Source: Alphaproteobacteria bacterium (lineage in GTDB: Bacteria; Pseudomonadota; Alphaproteobacteria; UBA8366). Taken from it: a DNA stretch of 8,358 bases. The notes below the pieces were generated by a model that ran no database searches, was not told the origin of the DNA, and saw only the letters and a list, made by a program, of their open reading frames with translations. This document shows positions 1 to 6,709 of this stretch, in pieces; the first letter of the stretch is position 1; each line of letters begins with the position of its first letter. Where the stretch lies: NCBI GenBank assembly GCA_029861675.1, contig JAOTYV010000220.1, positions 1 through 8,358 on the forward strand, read 5' to 3'. The translations under genes and the position numbers were made by a program.

Positions 1-1388
1 TTCCGCGAAAAGTCCTCTACACGGAAATTGTTAATTGGCCACAGTCTCGTATTTGCCCCGCCCTGCTGGTTATGAACAACGCGCGCGCGCTCGCCTAGCA
101 GAAGCACGTTGTCTATCGCTGCGGACAGATCCAAGCGGATGCCGAATCCCTGGGCCATGACCCGATTGGTTGGGTCCGTGCCTCCGGCGAGATGAACAAC
201 TGCCACGCCGTTCGTTGCAGCGACGGCCCTTCGATAAGAACTCTCCGTTGAAGCGACATCCGCGACGGAGTCTTGTTTGATAAGTTCGTTGCCACCGTTT
301 GCGTCCTGCACGGTCATCGTGCCTCCCCAATGTGGAGAGCGCGTCGTATGTGTGTTCTTGTTGACCGAGTTACCGAAAGCCGATCCTGGATCATAAAGCC
401 ACGTCCCGCTCGCCATTGAGGATGGGATTGTGTACCAATAGACCCCGCTTTCCAGGGTTCCTGCCCCATTCTGAGACCCGGTCCCGGTTCCTGTCGTGAT
501 CGTGAAGGTGTCGTTCGAGGTGGGTAAATTATCGAAGCTGTTAGCAACCGCCCCGTCGGTCGCGACCCATATATGCGACCCATCAAAATCGATGATCCGG
601 CCAGTATCACCGTCGGTATCCATCGTGATCGTAAGGCCGTTGTCCCCTGCAACAAGCGCGGTGCCAGGAGCGTAGGGCAGCTTGATAACGCCCTCGGTCC
701 ACGATTTGCCCGCACCGTTGAGCATGAGACCGCCATAATAGACACCACGATCAAACGCTGCGCCGTTGTGCGTGATTTCAGGGTAATCGAACCGAAGCTC
801 CGTCCGAACGTCCGCGCTTGTCCCGGATCGAGTTACATCGATAACACCAGCGGACTCAAGCGTACCATCCGCCGGGGTATCCGCCTCACCCATAATATGC
901 TCGCCGACCAGGTACGCACGAAACATCGTCGTGACGTTTACGAGGTTGTCTTGCCAGCCTTTCGGCCCCGCGATTGCATCGCCATAGGTCTTTCCCGACC
1001 CATCGCCATATAGAGTTATCCTAGTCGGCGTTTGGTCAACGGTGCTGTACGTGATGCGGGGACGGATATACCAAACCTGGCCGGCGTATTCGCCTTCGCC
1101 GAGCAGCCCGAATACCCGCAATTCCTTATCCGGATGGCCAACGAATTCATCCTTGAAGATGCCGACGCCGAGCTGATCCCGCGCGAGCGCTGCCAGCGCC
1201 CCGGTGCGCTCCGCGTCGGTGATGTTGGCCTTGACCAGTATCCGGTTAGCCGAATGAGCCGATACGCGGGTGCTCTGGACGACCGTGCCTGAGTATTTGG
1301 CCGATGTCGCCGTATGAAGGGCAGCCAGCAGCGGCGTGATGGTATCCGCCCCGGCGCTGTCGTCTTCGAGGACGAACCACTGGCTCAT
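1..1388 (-). CDS. Phage-type structural or fibre-like protein of unknown family, 3' end outside the window
   Basis: I translated this minus-strand frame codon by codon from ATG at 1388 to the left edge and found no stop, so at least 462 residues are encoded and the C-terminus lies outside the window. The start overlaps the stop of the LamG gene as ATGA (1388-1385), which suggests translational coupling; no clear Shine-Dalgarno is visible. The N-terminal 90 residues look like a compact domain (starting MSQWFVLEDDSAGADTITPL). The rest is rich in Gly, Thr, Asp and Asn with alternating hydrophobics, typical of beta-rich virion proteins. Around residue 60-75 (frame positions near 1165-1210) it reads NITDAERTGALAALARDQLG. 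I do not recognise a named family. Position after a lectin-like gene on a phage strand suggests a tail, fibre or adhesion protein; that role is inference. The reading frame itself is secure. Confidence 0.8.
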   Translation of the reverse strand, partial: MSQWFVLEDDSAGADTITPLLAALHTATSAKYSGTVVQSTRVSAHSANRILVKANITDAERTGALAALARDQLGVGIFKDEFVGHPDKELRVFGLLGEGEYAGQVWYIRPRITYSTVDQTPTRITLYGDGSGKTYGDAIAGPKGWQDNLVNVTTMFRAYLVGEHIMGEADTPADGTLESAGVIDVTRSGTSADVRTELRFDYPEITHNGAAFDRGVYYGGLMLNGAGKSWTEGVIKLPYAPGTALVAGDNGLTITMDTDGDTGRIIDFDGSHIWVATDGAVANSFDNLPTSNDTFTITTGTGTGSQNGAGTLESGVYWYTIPSSMASGTWLYDPGSAFGNSVNKNTHTTRSPHWGGTMTVQDANGGNELIKQDSVADVASTESSYRRAVAATNGVAVVHLAGGTDPTNRVMAQGFGIRLDLSAAIDNVLLLGERARVVHNQQGGANTRLWPINNFRVEDFSR

Positions 1389-2890
1389 GGGCTGGTGGCC
1401 GCGTCTGTGGGATCGCCATTCACCGTGAAGTTGACACCCGAACTACCGAGATTGGCGCCCAGCGAGGCGACGGGATTGTTGATAAATACGATCGGCTGCG
1501 CACCCGGATTGGAACCGTCCGCCCCGAGATCGACCTTGCCACCGTTGTAGAATTTCTGCCGATTGGCCAGAACCGTGAGATCGTATTTAATGTTGTCGGC
1601 CCAGAGCTGCGCCAGCTCTATCTCAACGCTGGATATTGAGATATCCCAGCCGCGGCCTTGAGGGACGAACTGGTTCGCACCAATGGTGTTGCCAATGATG
1701 TTCGTGACATCAGCGCCATCCAGAAAGTGTTCCATCGTCGCCGCGCCGCCCGTGGATGCGGTGTTGTGCCACGCCGCCATGACATGATGCCAATTGGTAT
1801 CAGTGATACCGGCAACCGTGCGTGACCGAAGCTGCGGCCCGCCGGAATTGTCGGCCCACATACAAAAAAGTCTGTCGCTTGCGTCGAACCCCACGATCCA
1901 ACGCCCTGCGAAGTTGCTGGTTAATATATCTTGTACCCCGGTTGTGGTGCGCCGGAACCAGAACGCGAGGGTCATGTCATCAGTAGACGTGCCGTGCCCA
2001 CCGGAGCTGAGAAAATCCCCGGCTGCGTCGAAATTGATCGGGTTCAGGAATACCGCACTCGGCACATGCTGCGGGCTGTAGTTCCCCGGCCCCGCGCAAT
2101 CGTCCACCGCACCGGTCAACGTGAAATCGGTCCCGGCAAGGTTGATGTGGAAGCTGCCGAACGCCTGGTTCAGATAGACGACCACATCGGCGCTCGGGCC
2201 GGCGCCGCCGGTGCCAAGCAATCGCGGGCGGCCCAGCGTGCTGTCGTAGAATTGCTCCGCTTTGTCGTCGTCGCCGAGTCCCAGGCTCGCGTCCGCAGCC
2301 CATTCCTCGGCCATGCAGCCGTTGAAGTAATTGCGGTTCAGGCTGTCGTCGGACCGCGCGATGGTCCATTTGTTCGTGAGATCGATGTCGCCGGCAGTGC
2401 CGGGCGTGTTGTTGCTTTCGTCGGAAAAATTGATGCGCAGGACGGCGGACGTGCCCGAAATATCGAGCATCACATGGGTCCATCCGCTGGCCACGGTGAC
2501 CGTCGACGTGCTGACCACCGTGCCGATCACAACGCCGGCGGCGGTGCGCCATTGCGCCTGGATCTTGTTGTCTGCCAGCCGTTCGATCTTGAGGCCGTGG
2601 GCGGCGCCTGTGCCAACCCACAGCAACGACTGCAGCGCCCCGTCGCCGCCCTCCATCTTGACCCAGCGCGACCAGGTGAAGCCGGTGCCGTCCGCCACGC
2701 CGGCCGGGCCGGGCGCGGCGATCTCGTAATGATCGTTGGTGCCGTCGAAGCGGGCGGCTTGGACCAATGGGGCGGCCGAAGATCCCTCCAAAATCGACTC
2801 GGTTACCGGCGTGGTTGCCGGAAACGTGCACGGAAAACTCGCCGGCGCATTTGCCCCGACGAAGCCGAACGACTGCAGCACTCTAGCCAA
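1385..2890 (-). CDS. Tandem LamG-like (concanavalin A-fold) phage protein
   Basis: About 501 residues. Two LamG/concanavalin-like jelly-roll units are visible. The first spans roughly residues 46-215 and opens with RFDGTNDHYEIA; a TFTWSRWVKM-like strand (GTGFTWSRWVKMEGG) and SGWTHVMLDISG follow. The second spans roughly 280-455 and has NFDAAGDFL, DDMTLAFWFRR and TNWHHVMAAWHN. The pattern of a sealing beta-strand, an 'AFWF/WSRW' strand and a 'W-H-V' strand is characteristic of Laminin_G_3-type domains, which bind carbohydrates or act as structural domains in phage tail and fibre proteins. No signal peptide is present, consistent with a virion protein. The chosen start is TTG at 2890, overlapping the preceding gene by 8 bases; GTG at 2881 is an alternative, and neither has a clear Shine-Dalgarno. 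The stop overlaps the next start as ATGA. Domain assignment is fairly sure; receptor-binding role is inference. Confidence 0.85.
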   Translation of the reverse strand: MARVLQSFGFVGANAPASFPCTFPATTPVTESILEGSSAAPLVQAARFDGTNDHYEIAAPGPAGVADGTGFTWSRWVKMEGGDGALQSLLWVGTGAAHGLKIERLADNKIQAQWRTAAGVVIGTVVSTSTVTVASGWTHVMLDISGTSAVLRINFSDESNNTPGTAGDIDLTNKWTIARSDDSLNRNYFNGCMAEEWAADASLGLGDDDKAEQFYDSTLGRPRLLGTGGAGPSADVVVYLNQAFGSFHINLAGTDFTLTGAVDDCAGPGNYSPQHVPSAVFLNPINFDAAGDFLSSGGHGTSTDDMTLAFWFRRTTTGVQDILTSNFAGRWIVGFDASDRLFCMWADNSGGPQLRSRTVAGITDTNWHHVMAAWHNTASTGGAATMEHFLDGADVTNIIGNTIGANQFVPQGRGWDISISSVEIELAQLWADNIKYDLTVLANRQKFYNGGKVDLGADGSNPGAQPIVFINNPVASLGANLGSSGVNFTVNGDPTDAATSP

Positions 2891-3170
2891 CTTGGTTCGC
2901 CACCGCGATCAGCCCGGACGGTGTGCCGCCGATCACCGCCGCACGGACCTGGCCCTCCGGCAGCACGAAGCCGCCCTGCCCCGGCGCGGTGAGATCCGCG
3001 TTCCCGCCCGAGACGTCGAGCCATGTGGCGCCGTCGGGACCCAATTGCTGCAGTTTGACGGTCGCACCGCCGAATAATCCCGTCACCGTAAAGACGCCCG
3101 GCCCGCCGGCCCATTTGCCCGCGGCGCCCGTGGCACTGCCATTGTCGAGTAACTTCACACTCCAACTCAT
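2883..3170 (-). CDS. Small phage-type protein, 95 residues, function unknown
   Basis: The ATG at 3170 is preferred over TTG at 3185 because GGAGAG lies about 7 bases upstream of the ATG, a good ribosome binding site. The 95-residue product begins MSWSVKLLDNG and is rich in Gly and beta-forming residues (for example GATVKLQQLGPDGATWLDV, residues 35-53), with no cysteine, signal peptide or membrane helix. It looks like a small single beta-domain of the kind found among phage structural and head-tail genes, but I cannot assign a family. It sits between the truncated terminase and the LamG gene, and its last codons overlap the LamG start by 8 bases, so the two are probably translated from one message. 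Confidence 0.7.
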   Translation of the reverse strand: MSWSVKLLDNGSATGAAGKWAGGPGVFTVTGLFGGATVKLQQLGPDGATWLDVSGGNADLTAPGQGGFVLPEGQVRAAVIGGTPSGLIAVANQVG

Positions 3171-3188
3171 CGCATCGCTCTCCAAGTT

Positions 3189-3265
3189 CTACATTTGCCC
3201 GTGTTCCGGAGCAGGCATGACAGCCGTCTTCGCTAATCCGCGCACCGGGAAGCCTCCCCTTCCAG
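3189..3265 (-). other. Probable deletion junction with an out-of-frame C-terminal remnant
   Basis: Directly past the recognisable terminase sequence, a different minus-strand frame reads GFPVRGLAKTAVMPAPEHGQM (21 residues with one dropped here for length: FPVRGLAKTAVMPAPEHGQM) and stops at TAG 3191-3189, followed closely by the ribosome binding site of the 95-residue gene. This could be the C-terminus of another phage gene now joined to the terminase by deletion. The breakpoint would then be around 3250-3270. The two frames and stops are seen directly; the deletion is inference. Confidence 0.45.
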
Positions 3266-3943
3266 GAACAAGCGAACGACGTCGCTCATCCCCAGCAGCG
3301 GCGTGAATGTGACAATGGTGAACCCACCGGTGGCATTGGTGCGGGTCAACCCTTCCAGATAGATGTCGATCGGCGGCTCTTCATCGAACCAGACCCCGTC
3401 CAGGGTTTCGCCCTGCCACTTTTCCCGGCCCATTCCATAGGCCTTAAACCCGAGGACGGAGAGGCCGCCCGACCGATGGCGTACCACGATGCTATCCACG
3501 GCATCGGCGTGGGTCCGGCTCAATTTAATATCCTCAATCGTGTTGGCGGGGATCGTGCCGGTGCCCCAGTTCGATCGGATCGCCGGCGGGCCAAGGAGAA
3601 TGCGCTGCGGGTTATCGCGGGTGCTTTCGCCCGTGACCGACGCGGCCCACAGTTTGACCGGCCGTTCAAAACGCCGCCCGCCCCACCAATCGGGATACCG
3701 CCCCGATAGATGCATCGCAAATTCGAACCCGCCGGCCAGGGTCTTCCCCAACTGGTTGCCAGCCATGAACAACCGCTCGCGATAGGCATGCCCCGCGTCG
3801 TGAAACGCTTGCTGCTGCGGATAGGGCCGATAATGACCGAGCCTGTTCTTATTCTTCCGGCTTCGAAGAACCCTCAGGATGCGAATGAGCTGCAACGCCG
3901 AGCGCCGCCGCAAGGTCCCGCGCGTGTTCGATGAGTTGGTCAT
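3233..3943 (-). pseudogene. Terminase large subunit, ATPase half only (truncated)
   Basis: The product (236 residues from ATG 3943) matches the N-terminal ATPase module of a phage terminase large subunit, the motor that packages DNA into proheads. Visible motifs: adenine-side segment HYRPYPQQQAFHDAG (37-51), Walker A AGNQLGKT (61-68), GRYPDWWGGRRF (81-92), VTGESTRDNPQRILLG (103-118), Walker B VWFDEE (184-189) and the coupling segment TFTPLLGMS (212-220). Intact members run to well over 400 residues with an RNase H-fold nuclease; here the frame ends 16 residues after the coupling motif as EGEASRCAD. Start is uncertain: homologues of this type begin nearer the TTG at 3895, and any of these starts overlaps the end of the small-subunit gene. 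It cannot cut DNA without the nuclease half, so packaging function is most likely lost. Confidence 0.85.
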
Positions 3944-4178
3944 CCGACAGGCTTTCAAGCGGATCCGGTTCGGCCGCGGCCGACTTTGAAAGAATGGACG
4001 CGCACAGTTTCATGTAGGTTACCGGGTCCTCTTCCCGCACCGCCGTGATGGCGCGCAGGCCATGGGCGCGAAAATCCTTGGTCACCGCCTGGATGTACGC
4101 ATCGTCGAACGCCGTACCGCCGCCATTTCGACTTGCCGGTTTCCGGCGCGCCGCGGTCCTGGTTCCTGCCTTCGCCAT
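3849..4178 (-). CDS. Phage terminase small subunit-like protein
   Basis: 109 residues with a basic, Arg/Lys-rich N-terminus (residues 3-18), then AFDDAYIQAVTKDFRAHGL (23-41), AITAVREEDPVTYMKLCASI (43-62) and a C-terminal LSDDQLIEHARDLAA (77-91). This order (basic tail, 'F-x-A-x-x-x-D-F-x-x-H-G', 'P-x-x-Y-x-K-x-x-A-S-I-L', then 'L-S-D-(D/E)-x-L') is what I know from small-terminase proteins of alphaproteobacterial phages and prophages, which recognise phage DNA and recruit the large subunit. It lies directly upstream of the terminase large subunit and overlaps it, which supports the call. A purine-rich GGAGGAAGGG sits about 10-20 bases before ATG 4178. The gene appears intact although its partner is truncated. 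Confidence 0.72.
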   Translation of the reverse strand: MAKAGTRTAARRKPASRNGGGTAFDDAYIQAVTKDFRAHGLRAITAVREEDPVTYMKLCASILSKSAAAEPDPLESLSDDQLIEHARDLAAALGVAAHSHPEGSSKPEE

Positions 4179-4274
4179 GATTTGGCAACCCTTCCTCCGC
4201 CGACGTCAGCCATCCGCCGGGCCTTTGCGAAAGTTTTGTCAGGAGATTTGCTCAGAGCCGCCGAGATTTCGCCC

Positions 4275-4299
4275 GCCTTCCGACGCGGCGAAGGCTTTT
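4275..4299 (+). terminator. Possible rho-independent terminator on the plus strand
   Basis: A stem GCCTTC / GAAGGC with a 9-base loop is followed at once by TTTT (4296-4299) and AATT. No plus-strand gene lies upstream, so what it would terminate is unclear; it may be fortuitous. Confidence 0.3.
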
Positions 4300-4425
4300 A
4301 ATTCCGGTGCACTGACGCACACTGTCCGCCGCGCATGTTTCTCTCAGCGTGGATATTTGTTTAGCAAATTTTGGCGGTTCTGGCGACCGAATGCGGTGCG
4401 AAATCGGTGCGATTCCGTTTCGCAA

Positions 4426-4439
4426 GGCGCGATCGCGCC
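4426..4439. repeat. Perfect 14-base GC palindrome
   Basis: GGCGCGATCGCGCC reads the same on both strands. It lies about 40 bases past the stop of the minus-strand gene ending at 4481. There is no T-run after it on either strand, so it is not a standard intrinsic terminator; it could be a protein-binding site or just a GC-rich coincidence. Confidence 0.4.
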
Positions 4440-4480
4440 GCTATACCATCGCCAGTCCCAGCGAAACCGGAAAGGGTCGG

Positions 4481-5104
4481 TCATTGGCGGATGGTGCCTT
4501 TGCCGGCGATTTCGTGGATCACCCAGACGCCCGCCGCGTTTGGCCCGACCAGGATCGTCCGGTCGAGCTGGAGGGATACTTTCCTGCCATCCTGTTTCGC
4601 CGCAAGCGACCGCTGCTCGCGAACGCGCACGAAGGAATTCTCCACTTTGTAGAACCGGCCCTGCTTGGTGCAATCCAGTTCGTACAGATTTAGCTCCCGC
4701 GACGGCTGCAACCCGAATGCCTTGTATTCGACGCCGGACATCTCGAGCGTTTTTTGCGATCCATCGACCAGGCTGTACGTCATCGAATATCGCGCCGCAT
4801 CGACGATCAGGTCGCTGTTCGGGGGATCGAGCGAACATCCAAGCGAATCAAGGCGGGCGAAAAATCGCTTGGCGCCGGCGCGCAATTTCCGCGTCGTCGC
4901 GCGGCGCTGCGCGCGGGTGACCTGCCGGCTTTTCCTTCTGGATTTCGACCGTGCAGTGCGGCGGTTTCTTTTGGCCGCGGGCTCCGGCGCCGCCGACACC
5001 GCCGCCGGTTCGGACGGCAACGGGCCGCGCGAAAGATATGCATAGGAAATGCCGGCAACCGCACCGGCGAGTACCAACCCGACAAACAAGGCAAATTCAC
5101 GCAT
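4481..5104 (-). CDS. Membrane-anchored or exported protein of unknown function
   Basis: 207 residues from ATG 5104, with GGCGG a few bases upstream as a modest ribosome binding site. The frame is open further upstream to 5458, but that would run across the divergent thioesterase gene and would bury the hydrophobic segment, so the start at 5104 is chosen. Residues 4-24 form a single hydrophobic helix (FALFVGLVLAGAVAGISYAYL), either an uncleaved anchor or a signal. A Pro/Ala stretch (28-44) and a strongly basic Arg/Lys/Ser/Thr linker (45-80) follow. The C-terminal domain (about 82-207) looks beta-rich and contains two cysteines, C90 and C145, that could pair in the periplasm (SLGCSLDPPNSDLIVDAARY; NLYELDCTKQGRFYKVENS). 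I do not recognise the family. It is transcribed divergently from the thioesterase gene, with 163 bases between the starts. Confidence 0.72.
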   Translation of the reverse strand: MREFALFVGLVLAGAVAGISYAYLSRGPLPSEPAAVSAAPEPAAKRNRRTARSKSRRKSRQVTRAQRRATTRKLRAGAKRFFARLDSLGCSLDPPNSDLIVDAARYSMTYSLVDGSQKTLEMSGVEYKAFGLQPSRELNLYELDCTKQGRFYKVENSFVRVREQRSLAAKQDGRKVSLQLDRTILVGPNAAGVWVIHEIAGKGTIRQ

Positions 5105-5207
5105 GCCGCCATTTGATGTCCAGAAGGTTGAGGAAACATTAACGCATTCCCGAGATACCGATACGGCGAAATTCTGCCGCACGGCGGCGCAACCTGGCGC
5201 GCGGCAA

Positions 5208-5236
5208 TTTACCAACCGGCCGTCATGGCCTATAGG
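5208..5236 (+). promoter_or_regulatory. Candidate promoter for the thioesterase gene
   Basis: TTTACC (5208-5213) and TATAGG (5231-5236) are separated by 17 bases, each matching four of six sigma-70 consensus positions. A transcript would start near 5243, shortly before the ribosome binding site AGGAG at 5255-5259. This is a by-eye match only. Confidence 0.3.
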
Positions 5237-5267
5237 GACACACCTTGAGCCATCAGGAGCGCAGACC

Positions 5268-5702
5268 GTGACATCCGATGTGACCGACCCGTCATACTGG
5301 AATGACCAAAGCGACGGACGTTTGCCGGCACTGCTCGGCATCACGGTGATCGACGCCAATCCGGATATGTTCCGAAGCCGCCTGGCGGTTCGCCCGGATT
5401 TGTTGGCGCCCAACGGATTCCTGCATGCGGCCACCATCATTGCGCTCGCGGATACCACGTGCGGCTTCGGCAGTTACGCCAACCTTCCAGACGGCGCAGC
5501 TGGATTTACCACCGTCGAGTTGAAGAGCAATTTCCTGGGAACCGCGCGCGACGGCACCATCGAATGCATCGCAATTCCCTCGCATATCGGCCGGTCGACC
5601 CAAGTTTGGGACGCCAAAGTCACCATCGGCACTTCGGACAAACCGATCGCATTGTTCCGGTGCACGCAAATGGTTCTGTGGCCGACGGCGCCAAAGGCAT
5701 GA
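5268..5702 (+). CDS. PaaI-like hotdog-fold acyl-CoA thioesterase
   Basis: 144 residues. GTG 5268 is chosen because AGGAG lies 8 bases upstream and the product then has the usual PaaI/YdiI length; an in-frame ATG at 5103 would add an unrelated 55-residue leader with no family resemblance. Family features: NGFLHAATIIALADTTCGFG (49-68), where N49-G50, H53 and acidic D62 match the conserved active-site helix of PaaI-type thioesterases; FTTVELKSNFLG (80-91); and HIGRSTQVWDAKV (106-118), followed by ALFRCTQMVL. Such enzymes hydrolyse aryl- or acyl-CoA thioesters in the cytoplasm as tetramers or dimers of hotdog subunits. The actual substrate cannot be read from sequence. It is followed 71 bases later by the aminotransferase gene on the same strand. 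Confidence 0.9.
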   Translation: MTSDVTDPSYWNDQSDGRLPALLGITVIDANPDMFRSRLAVRPDLLAPNGFLHAATIIALADTTCGFGSYANLPDGAAGFTTVELKSNFLGTARDGTIECIAIPSHIGRSTQVWDAKVTIGTSDKPIALFRCTQMVLWPTAPKA

Positions 5703-5706
5703 GACG

Positions 5707-5722
5707 ATGCGGCTGGCCGCAT
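5707..5722 (+). other. Short hairpin just after the thioesterase stop
   Basis: ATGCGGC-TG-GCCGCAT is a perfect inverted repeat starting four bases after the stop codon. No T-run follows, so it is not a standard terminator; it could protect the 3' end of the message or tune read-through into the aminotransferase gene. Confidence 0.35.
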
Positions 5723-5773
5723 GATGAAAATGTCCGCATACTGGTCATTGCCCGTTAGCCATGAGAGATTTGG

Positions 5774-6709
5774 ATGATGACCTCGAAATCCCACCAAAAC
5801 GGCATCGGTTTCCTTGAGGGCGACTTCATGCCGCACACCGAAATCCGACTGCCGGTGACCGACCTCGGCTTCCAACTATCGGACATGTGCTACGACGCCC
5901 TCCATGTCGCCAATGGCAAATTCTTCCGCCAGGAAGACCACATGAACCGTTGGGAGCGTTCGATCCGCGAACGGCGCTTCGACACGCTGAGCTACGACCG
6001 CCGGCAGACAATCGATATCTTGCATGAATGCGTTCGCCGGGCCGGACTGCGGGATGCGATGGTCTATGTAATCGCCACCCGCGGGTCGCCGACCGACGAG
6101 TCTAAGGATTTGAGAACCTGCGCCAATCGGCTCATGGCCTGGGCAGTCCCTTATTACAGGGTGGTCAGCGATGACGAATTGCGGACCGGGTGCGACATCG
6201 TCGTCTCCGACGTCGTCCGAATTCCGGAGCAATCCGTCGATCCGACCGTCAAGAATTTCGGCCGGCTGGATTTTTGCAACGCGCTCTTCGAAGCCTATGA
6301 CCGCGGCGCAAAATATGCGGTGCTTCTGGATCAGGACGGGAATGTGACCGAAGGGAGAGGGTGGAATGTGTTCGCCCTGTTCGGCGGTCAGCTGGTTTCA
6401 CCCGCATCCGGCGTTCTCGAGGGGATCACACGACAGACCGTCCTCGAACTATGCGATGAGCTGAATGTAGAGGGCCGGTTGCAGCCGTTCACCGCGGACG
6501 CCCTGCGCAATGCCGACGAAGTCTTCATGACCTCGACCGCCGGCGGCATTATGCCCATTAGCACGGTTGACGGCAGTCCTATCGGCACCGGCGGACCAGG
6601 CCCGGTGACCAAACGGTTGACTGAAATGTACTGGGCGCTGCACGAAAATCCGGACTACACCACGCCGGTAAATTACGGCTCCGGTGCCGAAGACCGCTCC
6701 GAATTCTGA
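5774..6709 (+). CDS. PLP-dependent aminotransferase class IV, (R)-amine transaminase-like
   Basis: 311 residues; ATG 5774 is preceded by GAGAG at a 6-base spacing. This is a fold-type IV pyridoxal-phosphate enzyme (branched-chain and D-amino acid aminotransferase superfamily). Catalytic lysine is K160 in SVDPTVKNFGRLD; E193 in VTEGRGWNVFAL contacts the PLP ring nitrogen in this family; R59 (HMNRW), the GITRQTVLE loop (217-225) and TSTAGG (253-258) form the phosphate cup. The stretch SVDPTVKNF, the C-terminal GPGPVTKRLTEMYWALHE (274-291) and the TTPVNY ending closely resemble remembered (R)-selective amine transaminases such as the Arthrobacter enzyme, more than branched-chain aminotransferases. 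Cytoplasmic, expected to work as a dimer. Lies 71 bases after the thioesterase gene and may be co-transcribed. Family is sure; the amine-versus-amino-acid preference is inference. Confidence 0.93.
   Translation: MMTSKSHQNGIGFLEGDFMPHTEIRLPVTDLGFQLSDMCYDALHVANGKFFRQEDHMNRWERSIRERRFDTLSYDRRQTIDILHECVRRAGLRDAMVYVIATRGSPTDESKDLRTCANRLMAWAVPYYRVVSDDELRTGCDIVVSDVVRIPEQSVDPTVKNFGRLDFCNALFEAYDRGAKYAVLLDQDGNVTEGRGWNVFALFGGQLVSPASGVLEGITRQTVLELCDELNVEGRLQPFTADALRNADEVFMTSTAGGIMPISTVDGSPIGTGGPGPVTKRLTEMYWALHENPDYTTPVNYGSGAEDRSEF

Larger units (their letters stand above)
4179..4480. other. Gene-free transition between phage remnant and host genes
   Basis: About 300 bases without a convincing gene on either strand. 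The frames that cross it are continuations of shadows of the flanking genes. It holds a possible plus-strand terminator hairpin (4275-4299), an AT-rich patch with a small inverted repeat ATTTG-TTTAG-CAAAT (4355-4369), two CGGTGCGA copies 11 bases apart (4394 and 4405) and a perfect GC-rich palindrome (4426-4439). No tRNA end or clear attachment core was seen. Gene content changes from phage-like to cellular across this stretch, so a prophage boundary here is plausible but unproven. Confidence 0.5.

Noticed and set aside
80..92. (GC)n dinucleotide run as a possible Z-DNA element or repeat
   Set aside because: Only about 12 bases long and inside a coding frame where it simply encodes alternating Arg and Ala.
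1980..2831. 283-codon second minus-strand frame within the LamG gene
   Set aside because: Low-complexity Arg/Gly/His-rich translation, fully inside the LamG frame.
1931..2992. 353-codon plus-strand open frame opposite the LamG gene
   Set aside because: It is Arg/Ala-rich with no domain pattern and lies antisense to a frame with clear LamG motifs; high GC makes such shadows common.
4045..4920. 291-codon plus-strand open frame crossing the gap between terS and the anchored protein
   Set aside because: Its two ends are antisense to supported genes and the translation is Arg-rich without hydrophobic core or motif; no ribosome binding site seen.
5049..5267. N-terminal extension of the thioesterase
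   Set aside because: The leader has no family resemblance, and GTG 5268 has an AGGAG at ideal spacing and gives the standard family length.
5105..5458. N-terminal extension of the minus-strand anchored protein
   Set aside because: It would run antisense through the thioesterase gene and place 118 residues before the membrane helix.
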